IMG/VR virus record: IMGVR_UViG_3300009788_000005
Location: 1 to 64,000 of that record
Reading direction: 5' to 3' (one strand)
Source: a virus
DNA length: 64,000 nt
Below are positions 40,582-49,609 of the stretch, one piece after another. Position 1 is the first letter of the stretch. Each line of letters begins with the position of its first letter. Both the position numbers and the translations under genes were made by a program. The notes under the pieces were generated by a model. That model was not told the DNA's origin, ran no database searches, and worked only from the letters and a program-made list of their open reading frames with translations.

Positions 40582-42087
40582 CTACTGAGGATCAAGAGGC
40601 TGAGCAGGCTGAAAGATAAGCCGTGCAGGAGCTGCTTCAGAAAAGGTACCAGCAACCTGATCAAGCTGACTGATCTGAAATCCCATATTAAACTTATTCT
40701 TCCACCATGCCGTCTCACACTGCTCATCAAATCCTGTCTTTATTTCTGCCACATCCTGTACAAGATCCGTACCTGCATGAAGATCCTCCGGACGCGCTAT
40801 AAGCATAAAATCGTTAGGCATATAATTCATGCGAGAAATAGGTACTCCCATCCATTCAGGACACGTAGGGTTAACATCACAAGTACCTAAGAATGCTTTT
40901 GTCTCCTCTTTCTCAGCCAAAACTAAAGCATGCCAAATATTTCTCGCCAACATCCAATTAGCTCCAAAATCAGGCTCCAATATCTCAGGCTTTTTAGATA
41001 CAATCTCCTCATACATTGCAGTCATGTAAGCAAATACATTAGCTGAATCAATAGATAATATATCTATACTTATAGGAGTATCGGCATCTACAAACTCCTG
41101 AGTAACAGCAAGAACTACAGCCACACCCGTAACAGTAATAGGAGTATTGGCTAATAGGGTCTGATCTATACATATCATAAACCCATCACAGTTAGTAATG
41201 ACTATACGTACCTGTAAATCAACCCCCTTCTGTCCTTCAATATGTAAAGTATCTCCGCCTACATTAGTAACAACAGTCCACAGATTAACCCCATTTTGAT
41301 CTACATAACCATTAGCAGCCGTAGTAAGTTCTGTAACTACATCATCTAACGTATCAGACAGAGAAGTATTAAAAGGTATAGATACTTGTTTACCTCCTAT
41401 CAACAGATCAATACATAGACCGGTAAGGTCCCCGGTAAAAAGCCAATTATATATAGGCTCCACAGCATCACCCAGAGCAGCATTAGCTATCTTAAAGTAA
41501 CCGTCCGTATGAGAATAATCCTCATTTGCTGAAGCATAATCTCCCCCAAATGCATGTCTGTCCCAAGTTATCTTAGACTCCCTCAACATCGCTATCTCTA
41601 CCTCATCAGAGATTACTATCATATCTCCCTCATCCCTCATTACTCCTCTACCTAATCCGCTTTGTCTCCAGGTCTTAATAAATTCATTTATACAAAAATC
41701 ATCATCCTGAAAAACAGTTTGTATGGTTAAGAATCTATCTACCTTAGGACCTTTAGTAGTAGTACCAGGATCAAAACCGCAATCAGTAGCCCCCTTTGAA
41801 GAGTTTACTTTAGACTTAATCTTAGACTTTATGGTTTCTCTGAACAATCTTTGCCGGGTTTGTACGTCCTCATTAAAGCTCACAAATTGACGACCATTAC
41901 CTGCAACCTCCCCTGTATCGGGAGCCTCATCCTCAAGAGGAATAGCATTCTGTAGGATCTGAGCCTTAGCAAACACCCTACGACGAATAAAAACAGAATC
42001 CTCTACCGGGTAGGTCTTTGCTTCAAACTCATACCTATCCCTGATAGTATGAGTGTGCCTGCAAGTTCCCATATCACATAAGTTCAT
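40582..42087 (-). CDS. major capsid protein
   Basis: 501 residues. Abundant beta strands with a helix-rich N-terminal arm (FIRRRVFAKAQILQNAIP, then RQRLFRETIKSKIKSK), an apparent inserted domain (about 235-340, GGKQVSIPFNTSLSDTLDD to VTGVAVVLAVTQEF) and a C-terminal part (WMGVPISRMNYMPNDFMLIA). It lies directly after an S49 protease plus scaffold gene and before a strong terminator, the normal position for an HK97-fold capsid protein. Evidence is mainly context and overall pattern; the inserted domain is a plausible surface domain. Palindrome copy 25 is 28 nt upstream. Confidence 0.75.
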   Translation of the reverse strand: MNLCDMGTCRHTHTIRDRYEFEAKTYPVEDSVFIRRRVFAKAQILQNAIPLEDEAPDTGEVAGNGRQFVSFNEDVQTRQRLFRETIKSKIKSKVNSSKGATDCGFDPGTTTKGPKVDRFLTIQTVFQDDDFCINEFIKTWRQSGLGRGVMRDEGDMIVISDEVEIAMLRESKITWDRHAFGGDYASANEDYSHTDGYFKIANAALGDAVEPIYNWLFTGDLTGLCIDLLIGGKQVSIPFNTSLSDTLDDVVTELTTAANGYVDQNGVNLWTVVTNVGGDTLHIEGQKGVDLQVRIVITNCDGFMICIDQTLLANTPITVTGVAVVLAVTQEFVDADTPISIDILSIDSANVFAYMTAMYEEIVSKKPEILEPDFGANWMLARNIWHALVLAEKEETKAFLGTCDVNPTCPEWMGVPISRMNYMPNDFMLIARPEDLHAGTDLVQDVAEIKTGFDEQCETAWWKNKFNMGFQISQLDQVAGTFSEAAPARLIFQPAQPLDPQ

Positions 42088-42115
42088 AACTTTATTCTTT
42101 AGAGTTAATTAAATC

Positions 42116-42130
42116 CGTAAAAATTTTACA
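42116..42130 (-). repeat. palindrome copy 25 (one mismatch), start-proximal
   Basis: CGTAAAAATTTTACA, 28 nt upstream of the capsid ATG at 42087; coding-side flank GGGGTGTG. Confidence 0.85.
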
Positions 42131-42161
42131 CACCCCAACGGACTCTAATTAACAGGATATA

Positions 42162-42707
42162 TTATACCCTCTCCAGGCTAGACCTCTTTTTACGAGTCTT
42201 AGACTTCTTATCATCATCCCCTATTTTTCCAGGATCATCAGACTCAGGATCAATAGGCTCAGCAGACTCTTCACCCGCCTTAGCAGCCAAAGCATTATAT
42301 TTACCAACCAAAGCATTATACTTAGAAGCATTAACAGTAGCCTCATCTCCCCAATTTTCCTTATCAGCCTGTAACGTATCCCGCTCATCAGTCAAAGTTA
42401 CTACCTGCTCCTCCAACCCCGTAACCTTAGTCTCCTGATCTGTTGCACTAATAGTAGCTATAGTAACTTCCTCTTCCAATGCGGTTATATTGGTATTGGC
42501 TATTTCCAAAGCCGCCTTAGCAGTTCCATTCTCCTCAATCAAGGATTCAATTTGTCCAGACTGCAACTTATTAGTTGCCTCAAGAGCAATATTATTTTTC
42601 TCCTGAGTATCCAAAGTTGACCTAAGACTATTGGCTTGATCGGCAGTTAATTCTACGGGCTCAGTAGTAGTTGCCGAATTGTTTAAATGCCCATCAAAAA
42701 TTCCCAT
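42162..42707 (-). CDS. nested scaffolding protein (internal start)
   Basis: An internal ATG at 42707 (Met324, MGIFDGHLNN) in frame with the S49 gene would give a 181-residue coiled-coil scaffold alone, made in excess over protease as in lambda Nu3. The protein continues from it with heptad-like repeats and an acidic, then Lys-rich C-terminus. There is no other Met in the 100 residues before it, which points to selective use. The internal start is inferred from this layout. Confidence 0.6.
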   Translation of the reverse strand: MGIFDGHLNNSATTTEPVELTADQANSLRSTLDTQEKNNIALEATNKLQSGQIESLIEENGTAKAALEIANTNITALEEEVTIATISATDQETKVTGLEEQVVTLTDERDTLQADKENWGDEATVNASKYNALVGKYNALAAKAGEESAEPIDPESDDPGKIGDDDKKSKTRKKRSSLERV

Positions 42708-43676
42708 GTTATTATTTTTTGAAGTTTTATTACTTGATTTCTTACTAGTCTTCGAATTATTATTACGTCTACGTTTTGCAGATCTTACCGCATCATGTAG
42801 AGATCCTATCTTATCTACAAGACCTAGTTTTTTAGCCTCCTTAAATAAGAATACTCTACCCGAAAATATTCTTTGCTCCTCCCGTAGCTTATCTCCTCTA
42901 CCTGTCTTAACATCACCCTGAAATATTTTAGCTATAGGATTTAACGACTTATTAATAATCTCGTTTTTCTCCTCAACAGTTATAGCCCGGGTAGGGGGAG
43001 CAGAAACTTTTTTAGTAGCGTCATCGTTTGTTAGAAATGTTATCTCTAACCCAGCATTGGCAAAAAACATTTCACCGTTAACATGCTGCATCACAACTCC
43101 AATAGATCCTACTTCAGATGTTTCTCCTGATACTATAATCTCATCGGTTTGAGATATAGCCCAAAAGGCAGCAGATGCCGCCAACCCATCTACAAAACCA
43201 ATAACTCTTTTTTTAATGTTGGCATCCTTAATAGCAGCTACTAAATCCTCAGTACCGTCTACCGTACCCCCCGGACTATCAAACACTAATACAATACCAG
43301 ATACATCATCATTATCTGCCGCTTCCCTAATAAATCTAGTAACTCTTGATACTCCCGCTGTAGCTGAGACTGCATCCATATCAGCAGCCCTTTTAAACAT
43401 TGTCCCTATAATAGAGATTACTGCTACATCCCCCTCCTTAACACTAGTCCCCATACGGAAAGTATCCGACTCATCTAAATGGCTGCTTCTCTTTTTGGTA
43501 TTATCAAACCTAGCATACTTAACCTGATTCCTTTCCTTGTTACCTGAAAATTCGCTGCTACGATTACCCCCCATTATACCCTTAATAATAGGATACAATC
43601 TTTCCACTGCTTCGGGCCTCATAGCCCAATAGTTCTGATTTAGTAAAGTACCGAAAAAGGAAACTGATTCAGACAT
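42162..43676 (-). CDS. S49 head-maturation protease fused to scaffold
   Basis: 504 residues. Residues 80-300 are an S49/SppA-like protease: GIVLVFDSPGGTVDG, GFVDGLAASAAFW (catalytic Ser168) and SEVGSIGVVMQ, with Lys222/223 at the right distance to complete the Ser-Lys dyad. After a basic linker (RRRNNNSKTSKKSSNK), the C-terminal 180 residues are a low-complexity coiled coil (IALEATNKLQSGQIESL, LEEEVTIATISA). This mirrors lambda gpC/Nu3, where the C-terminal scaffold is also made from an internal start. Confidence 0.85.
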   Translation of the reverse strand: MSESVSFFGTLLNQNYWAMRPEAVERLYPIIKGIMGGNRSSEFSGNKERNQVKYARFDNTKKRSSHLDESDTFRMGTSVKEGDVAVISIIGTMFKRAADMDAVSATAGVSRVTRFIREAADNDDVSGIVLVFDSPGGTVDGTEDLVAAIKDANIKKRVIGFVDGLAASAAFWAISQTDEIIVSGETSEVGSIGVVMQHVNGEMFFANAGLEITFLTNDDATKKVSAPPTRAITVEEKNEIINKSLNPIAKIFQGDVKTGRGDKLREEQRIFSGRVFLFKEAKKLGLVDKIGSLHDAVRSAKRRRNNNSKTSKKSSNKTSKNNNMGIFDGHLNNSATTTEPVELTADQANSLRSTLDTQEKNNIALEATNKLQSGQIESLIEENGTAKAALEIANTNITALEEEVTIATISATDQETKVTGLEEQVVTLTDERDTLQADKENWGDEATVNASKYNALVGKYNALAAKAGEESAEPIDPESDDPGKIGDDDKKSKTRKKRSSLERV

Positions 43677-43704
43677 AAATATTTTTATAACCGAATCAAA
43701 AATA

Positions 43705-43719
43705 TGTAAAATTTTTACA
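43705..43719 (-). repeat. palindrome copy 26, start-proximal (28 nt)
   Basis: Twenty-eight nucleotides upstream of the protease ATG at 43676. A TATTTTTG box matching TAnnTTTG directly follows it on the coding strand. Confidence 0.9.
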
Positions 43720-43739
43720 CCCTCTAAGGATTATCTGTA

Positions 43740-43781
43740 TTTTTTACAAATTTATCCCAATTGGCTATGATTTGTAAAAAA
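43740..43781 (-). terminator. long AT-rich hairpin after gene 43784-44605
   Basis: TTTTTTACAAAT (43740-43751) pairs perfectly with ATTTGTAAAAAA (43770-43781), 18-nt loop. On the minus strand the stem begins 2 nt after the stop of gene 43784-44605 and ends in an A-run. Its arms carry TTTTACA/TGTAAAA, the half-site of the palindrome. Confidence 0.55.
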
Positions 43782-43783
43782 GA

Positions 43784-44605
43784 TTACCTTATAACCATTT
43801 TCCAAACATAATCAAATTTTACCTTAACACTACCTACTGTATCCTCATATAATACATCACTACTAACATTAGAATTAAACCAATTTAACCACCCTACAAA
43901 AACTCCTAAACAATTTTCCCCCACAATATTCACCCCTTTCTTTTGTACAGACTTAGCCAAACCCTCTAACTTAATTAGCGTTAATTCTTTTCTACTACCA
44001 TATAACTTCCTAACGTTATCATAACCCGTATGATACTTAAATATCCATTTTCTTAATAATATTCTATTATCAACAGAATTATGTAACCTCCTCATTAACT
44101 TACAAAACATATCAAACGTACCCCCTCCCTCAAAAGGTACATAAAATATATCTTTATCCTCATTTTGTATTTCTACCTCTAATAATATCGTAGGTTCTAT
44201 TCTGTCATACCTATGTATATGTAAAACACATATTTTAAAATGTAACCCTCCTACTTCTAATTCTGCTACTGGAGATACTACCGGCTCATCAGGATTACTA
44301 CCATTCAATTTAGCAAATTTAAAAGCAACCTGCTCCCCGTTTCCCATCTCCTCCATATATACAGGTTTCAAAGGTCTATACTTACTACATAAACCTTTTA
44401 ATACGTTTCCTGGAGAAGCTACAGGCATTTCTTCAGAAACATTAGAATTTAATATTACAATATCTTTACTACCTTTTACTTTAGGTACCTTCAGTATCAT
44501 CGATCTACCCGTAGAAATATCAGGGTATCCTTCAACAAATAGCTTAGCCTTATGTACATCAAACTCAGATATAACTTTTGTAAATTCTTTAGACGTATTT
44601 TTCAT
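43784..44605 (-). CDS. hypothetical protein between tape measure and protease
   Basis: 273 residues; not recognised. Mixed alpha/beta, with a Gly-rich turn and helical tail (KSVQKKGVNIVGENCLG, VGWLNWFNSN). Encoded between the tape measure and head genes; could be a tail-associated or regulatory protein. Its stop is 2 nt from a hairpin (43740-43781). Confidence 0.5.
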   Translation of the reverse strand: MKNTSKEFTKVISEFDVHKAKLFVEGYPDISTGRSMILKVPKVKGSKDIVILNSNVSEEMPVASPGNVLKGLCSKYRPLKPVYMEEMGNGEQVAFKFAKLNGSNPDEPVVSPVAELEVGGLHFKICVLHIHRYDRIEPTILLEVEIQNEDKDIFYVPFEGGGTFDMFCKLMRRLHNSVDNRILLRKWIFKYHTGYDNVRKLYGSRKELTLIKLEGLAKSVQKKGVNIVGENCLGVFVGWLNWFNSNVSSDVLYEDTVGSVKVKFDYVWKMVIR

Positions 44606-44616
44606 ATTACCTCAAC

Positions 44617-47600
44617 TTAAAATTCTGATTTTCTTACTTGCCTGTCTAATTTTAATTGTTGCTTTTTCTGCTCTATAAGAGAAAGGGTTAGTTCTTGTTC
44701 ATCTATAGCAGTAATTACTTTCTCTACACTATCCTTAACCCCCTGTATATCTTGACCTAAATTATCAAATCCTCTACGTAATTCCGCAAAAGCTACAGAT
44801 GTGGATGCCTCACTTATACCTGTAGGTACTGCTCCTCCCGTTTGAAACTTATACTTAGGAGCTTTAACTGGTACTCTAGGTATATTGGCTACTACCCCTG
44901 ATCCTGAAGATTTAACCATACCAAATAAACTAGACATATCCCCATAAGGCTTACCCTGCTTTCTCCTGATTCCTTGGTGATTCATCCACGATAATAAAGG
45001 ATAAAATAATTCCGTAGACCACCTATTATTCTCATACTCTCCTCCCTCTACTTCTATAGGTATTCCTCCCCTACTATGCCTAGGTCCTACGTGCATCCCC
45101 CCATATCCTTTTCTTCGTTTAGGTGGTCTAGTAGCACTTCTAGCTGAGGTTCTACCTCTTATGGGGGTAGGTCCCCCATCAGCAAACAATAAGCCCGTAT
45201 CTCCCCCCAATTCAAAACTTGTAGCACTAGCTGTTAATGATCTAATACTAGCTATACCCGCAGCTACCGCCGCTATAATAGAAATAATAGCGGCTATATT
45301 TCCTGGGAAAGGTATCTTAGCCCCCTCTGATACAGCCTTAATATTATTACTAAGAGTGACAATATTATTTCTAATTATCTGAGCATTATCTATAACAGCT
45401 TGTATAGCCTGTATTTTCTTCTCAAAAGCTATAGCTGCTTCTCTTCTTTGCTCTGCCTTTTTTATAGCTGCTGCTACTCTCTTTTCTTCGTCTGCCCTCC
45501 TCTTATTTTCAGCCGCAACTTGAGCATTTCTCTGAGTATTTAAAGATGCTAATAAACTAGCCTCAGTTTCAGCATCTAATCCCTGCTTTAATATATTACG
45601 CTCCCTAGCTGCAAACTCCTGTTCCAACTGAGTTAACTGATTCTCATGCCCCTCTTGTCTACGGGCATCTCTTTCATTTATTAAAGCAATCTCCTCATCT
45701 ACCCCAAACTCTAATATCTCTCTAATAGATCCCGCAAAATTAACAAGACTATCTAAAGCCTGCCTTTGAAATTCTAAAGTTTTTTCAATCTCCTCCCTCT
45801 TTCTTTCCTCTTGCTTAGTAACTTCATCTATCTCACCGTCCCGTATATCTAATAATATTGCTATTCTTTCCTGCTCCAGTTTTAAAGTTTCCTCAGCACT
45901 TAACCCCACTATCTTTAACTGATCCTCTACAAACTGTAACGAAGCATCTAATCTTTTTTTATCAGCCTCTAACTCTATTTCAAATTTCTCATCCTCAATA
46001 TCCTCTATCCGATCTACAGTTAATTGCCCAGCAATATCTATAGCATTTAATTCTGCTAGTCTTGCTGCCTCTATTCCTTTAAGTCTCTCCTGCAATACTA
46101 AATCTAATGCTTCTGATTCTGCCTCTATTCTTTTTTGTGCTGCACCCCCTCTAGCTTTAACTACTCTTTCATCAAACTCAAGATTTAATTTTGAAAAAAG
46201 TAAAGCCCTTTCCTCCTCTGTAACTTGTAGTATAGTGGATTCGTCTACTCCCTGCTGTATTAAAGCTTGTCTTTCTTTCTCAAACCCTTCTAACTTAATA
46301 TTAAGTCTACCTAATGCCTGCGCTCTTAATACCTCTAATCCTTCGATAGATTTCCTTCCCCCTGCCTCCTCAACATCAGATAATTCTCTCTCTTTTGCTA
46401 TTCTCTTATTAAGAGAATCTAAAGTCTTAGCTAACTGATCTGCCTTTTTACTATCTGCCTTAGTGTTAGATACTATTCTTTTAGTATTAGTAGTTAGCAC
46501 CCCAGTCAAACTACCGTAAGTCTGATTAATCTGCTGTAATATTTCCCTACTTTTACCTACACTAGTAGTTAATAATCCTAACTCTCGTTGCTGTACTATA
46601 GTAGAGTTGGTAGTTACTCTCTGCTGTACTGCTAACTCAAAGGAAGCTTTGCCTGCACCCCCAAACTGAGTACTTACATCATCCCACTGAGATCCTAACC
46701 TCTCAGCAGTAACTTCAGCATCAAATGCCTCCCTGGATTGTGTAGATAGACTTGTAGCTAAATTTATAGAAGCTTTCTGAGAATCGCTTAATCCATTTTC
46801 AAAATCATCTACAGCACCTACATACGAATTAAGCACTCCCTGGGAAGCTGTAAAATTTTTACTAAGCTCAACATTAGCATTCTTTAATTCATTAACAGTC
46901 TTAATAGATCTATTAAGAGATTGTACAAATATATCTGTTATCTCTGTATCCTGATCTATATCACCTAATCTAGCTATCTCAGAGTTAACAGCATCTATGT
47001 CAGTTCCTATACCTAATGTTTGAGTCTCTAAAGCATCTCTTAAATCGTTAAAATTTCCAATAGTATTTTTTACCCCCTGCCCTAAAACATCATCTCCAAA
47101 AACTCCACCTAATCCTCTTACGCTAATTGTAGCACCTTTAGCAGCATCAGATACTAAGTCAGTTCTACCAGATAACTCAGCAAACCTATTTATTAAGGCA
47201 TCAATAGGATCTCTTAAACCATCTAACTCCTTAGCAGAATTCCTTAGCTGTATTCCAGATAACCCAGTAACTTCCTGTAGCTCTTTGGATACTTGGAGTT
47301 GATCCTTCAAAACATCTCCCAACTCTTCCTCTATAGCCTGCTTCTTTAACTTGGCTATTAAATTAGCTTCTATAGCCAAGTTAACCGCCAATTGGGCAGA
47401 TTCAATTTCCTTGAGATTACTTGACTCCGTTAAAAGATTAGGAAGATACTCCCCATACTGATCATTGATAGCATCAATAAGATTAGATCTCTCAGCAGAC
47501 CCCTCATTAGCATTCTTTAAAGATTCAAATAATAAATCTACCTGAGCAACTTCCGTACCTATTTGCTTTTCTGCCTCTTCCCTCCTCTTACCCAATCTAC

Positions 47601-49473
47601 CTTCAAGCTTCTCTAATTCCGTTAACTCCTTTACAGCCCCAGACCCAGAAGAAGCTAACGCAATAAGACCACCAACTAAAGCCCCTATACCTAAAGCTAA
47701 TCCCACAGGATTAAATAACTTAGTTGCTGCATTTAAGGCTATCTGGGCTACTGTCTGTAATTGTATCTTACCCGTCAATAACCCCGTAACTACATTTAAA
47801 GCTTTTGTGGCTGTTTCCTGTAATACCAGCAACTTAAACCCTATAGAGTAAGCCGCATTATTGGCTATAACAGAAAGTGTATTTAAGTTAAGGTTAAGCC
47901 TATTAGCTATTAAGCTGGCAGTATATACCCCTAATGCCGCCGATATAGCGCCAAACAAAGCAGGGAATTGCTGTATCAAATCTAACCCCCCACTAAGCAC
48001 CCTAATAAATGCCGTAAACCCCTGTACTACGGTGCGTATAGCAGGCTCTAAAGTATCAAATATATTTAAAGCAAAAGCCTCTGTAGCTGATGAGGCAGTA
48101 TCTAAATCTCCTCTTAAATCATCTCTAATAATTGCAGCCATTGCAGCAGCAGATCCGGCTGCATTTTCAAACTGAACCCCTAAATCTTCTATCTTATCAG
48201 CATTATCTATAAAAGTAGAAAAAGCTGCTACGGATCTTGTATCCGTTAATTCTAATACCTCTCCCAAACTTGCGCCCTCATCTCTTAGAGTCCTAAGTAC
48301 ACCTATTAATTTCTCAGAGGTATTTATATTAGTACCGAAAGTCTTAGATAACTCACTTGTAGGATCAGCCAATTTTAATAAAATATTCCGTAAAGAAGTT
48401 CCCGCCCTAGAACCTTCTATTCCTACATCAGCTAACCCGGCTAGTAAAGAAGTAACCCCTTCTAAAGAAAATCCTAAAGTTTTTGCTACAGGTGCTACTG
48501 TCTTTATAGACTCCCTGAAAGTCTCAAGATTCAAAGATGACTTAATAAAAGAAACAGCCAATACATCGGTAACCCTCCTAGTCTGATCAGCATCTAATCC
48601 AAAAGCACGTAAAGTCTTAACAGCTACCGTACCTGCCTCAGCCAAATCCTCACCTGTAGCAGTAGCTAAATCTAACGTAGCCGCTGTAGCCTCTAGTATC
48701 TCATCCTGCCTAAATCCTAACTTGGTTAACGATATTTGTAAATTACCTACCTGGGTAGTAGTAAACTCTGTAGCCGCCCCCAAACTACGAGCATCATTTA
48801 CAAGATTATCAATATCTCCCCCCTCATTAAGAGCCTTCAATGTTGATTGTATACGGGAAAAATCAGCCCCTAAATTTATGAGATTTCTAAACCCCCGGGT
48901 TACTTTAGATATTACAGCAGTAACCGCAAAAGCAGTTAAAAAGGTTTCTCCTACCTTCTTAAACGTGCTAATAATACCTTCCCCTATATTGGGGTAATTA
49001 CCTACATTTCTTTGGAATCTACCACTAGCTGCCTCTGCCTCAACAAGCTCATTATTTAATAGGGCTGACTGCTTAGATAATTCCTGAAACTCAGGATTAA
49101 CCTGACCCTTTACGGTTTGTGCCGTATTATCTAATTCCCTACGTACCCCTACTAGCCTATTCCTAAGATCATTAATACTACCAGCAGCAGCAGTACCCTG
49201 CCTTAATGACTTATTAAAATCTAATACCCTCTGTCTCCCTTGAGAGAATTGATTATTTAGATCCTTCTGTACTGAGGCTAATGTTTGAGTACCGTCTGTA
49301 GCCTCTCTTACTTCTTTATCTAAAGTATTATAAGCCTCGGTACCCTCAGCCGGTAGAGACAGTAGAAGTCGCTGTAGCTCCTTCTGATGAAACACTAATT
49401 CCTGTACGGATAAACTTGCTGTATCCGTACCAAGAACTTTTATAGTATATGTTAACGTCTGAGTCTTACCCAC
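44617..49473 (-). CDS. tail tape measure protein
   Basis: 1,618 residues. A TP901/TMP-type core occupies about residues 190-440 (SINDLRNRLVGVRREL, GTSLRNILLKLADP, ALRAFGLDADQ), followed by alternating hydrophobic segments (LTGKIQLQTVAQIAL) and a long coiled coil (residues about 1000-1400). The C-terminal 200 residues hold a GGDTGLLFADGGPTPI segment and a basic patch (RSATRPPKRRKGY). Length predicts a tail of roughly 200-250 nm if 1.5 angstrom per residue holds, typical of a siphovirus. Palindrome copy 27 is 8 nt upstream. Confidence 0.9.
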   Translation of the reverse strand: MGKTQTLTYTIKVLGTDTASLSVQELVFHQKELQRLLLSLPAEGTEAYNTLDKEVREATDGTQTLASVQKDLNNQFSQGRQRVLDFNKSLRQGTAAAGSINDLRNRLVGVRRELDNTAQTVKGQVNPEFQELSKQSALLNNELVEAEAASGRFQRNVGNYPNIGEGIISTFKKVGETFLTAFAVTAVISKVTRGFRNLINLGADFSRIQSTLKALNEGGDIDNLVNDARSLGAATEFTTTQVGNLQISLTKLGFRQDEILEATAATLDLATATGEDLAEAGTVAVKTLRAFGLDADQTRRVTDVLAVSFIKSSLNLETFRESIKTVAPVAKTLGFSLEGVTSLLAGLADVGIEGSRAGTSLRNILLKLADPTSELSKTFGTNINTSEKLIGVLRTLRDEGASLGEVLELTDTRSVAAFSTFIDNADKIEDLGVQFENAAGSAAAMAAIIRDDLRGDLDTASSATEAFALNIFDTLEPAIRTVVQGFTAFIRVLSGGLDLIQQFPALFGAISAALGVYTASLIANRLNLNLNTLSVIANNAAYSIGFKLLVLQETATKALNVVTGLLTGKIQLQTVAQIALNAATKLFNPVGLALGIGALVGGLIALASSGSGAVKELTELEKLEGRLGKRREEAEKQIGTEVAQVDLLFESLKNANEGSAERSNLIDAINDQYGEYLPNLLTESSNLKEIESAQLAVNLAIEANLIAKLKKQAIEEELGDVLKDQLQVSKELQEVTGLSGIQLRNSAKELDGLRDPIDALINRFAELSGRTDLVSDAAKGATISVRGLGGVFGDDVLGQGVKNTIGNFNDLRDALETQTLGIGTDIDAVNSEIARLGDIDQDTEITDIFVQSLNRSIKTVNELKNANVELSKNFTASQGVLNSYVGAVDDFENGLSDSQKASINLATSLSTQSREAFDAEVTAERLGSQWDDVSTQFGGAGKASFELAVQQRVTTNSTIVQQRELGLLTTSVGKSREILQQINQTYGSLTGVLTTNTKRIVSNTKADSKKADQLAKTLDSLNKRIAKERELSDVEEAGGRKSIEGLEVLRAQALGRLNIKLEGFEKERQALIQQGVDESTILQVTEEERALLFSKLNLEFDERVVKARGGAAQKRIEAESEALDLVLQERLKGIEAARLAELNAIDIAGQLTVDRIEDIEDEKFEIELEADKKRLDASLQFVEDQLKIVGLSAEETLKLEQERIAILLDIRDGEIDEVTKQEERKREEIEKTLEFQRQALDSLVNFAGSIREILEFGVDEEIALINERDARRQEGHENQLTQLEQEFAARERNILKQGLDAETEASLLASLNTQRNAQVAAENKRRADEEKRVAAAIKKAEQRREAAIAFEKKIQAIQAVIDNAQIIRNNIVTLSNNIKAVSEGAKIPFPGNIAAIISIIAAVAAGIASIRSLTASATSFELGGDTGLLFADGGPTPIRGRTSARSATRPPKRRKGYGGMHVGPRHSRGGIPIEVEGGEYENNRWSTELFYPLLSWMNHQGIRRKQGKPYGDMSSLFGMVKSSGSGVVANIPRVPVKAPKYKFQTGGAVPTGISEASTSVAFAELRRGFDNLGQDIQGVKDSVEKVITAIDEQELTLSLIEQKKQQLKLDRQVRKSEF

Positions 49474-49481
49474 TATATGCC

Positions 49482-49496
49482 TGTAAAAATTTTACA
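49482..49496 (-). repeat. palindrome copy 27, start-proximal
   Basis: Eight nucleotides upstream of the tape measure ATG at 49473; coding-side flank GGGGTGTG. Confidence 0.9.
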
Positions 49497-49548
49497 CACC
49501 CCAACAGACATAAAAAGTACTAACTCTACTACTTCATATATATAAAAT

Positions 49549-49597
49549 AATTGTCTCCCTAAATTTACAAAAAAAATTCAAATTTAGGGAGACAATT
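49549..49597 (-). terminator. perfect 18-bp hairpin after the T9SS protein gene
   Basis: AATTGTCTCCCTAAATTT (49549-49566) pairs perfectly with AAATTTAGGGAGACAATT (49580-49597), 13-nt A-rich loop. It lies 12 nt after the stop of gene 49610-50671 and isolates that gene from the tape measure gene. Confidence 0.8.
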
Positions 49598-49609
49598 TTA
49601 AACAGCTAT

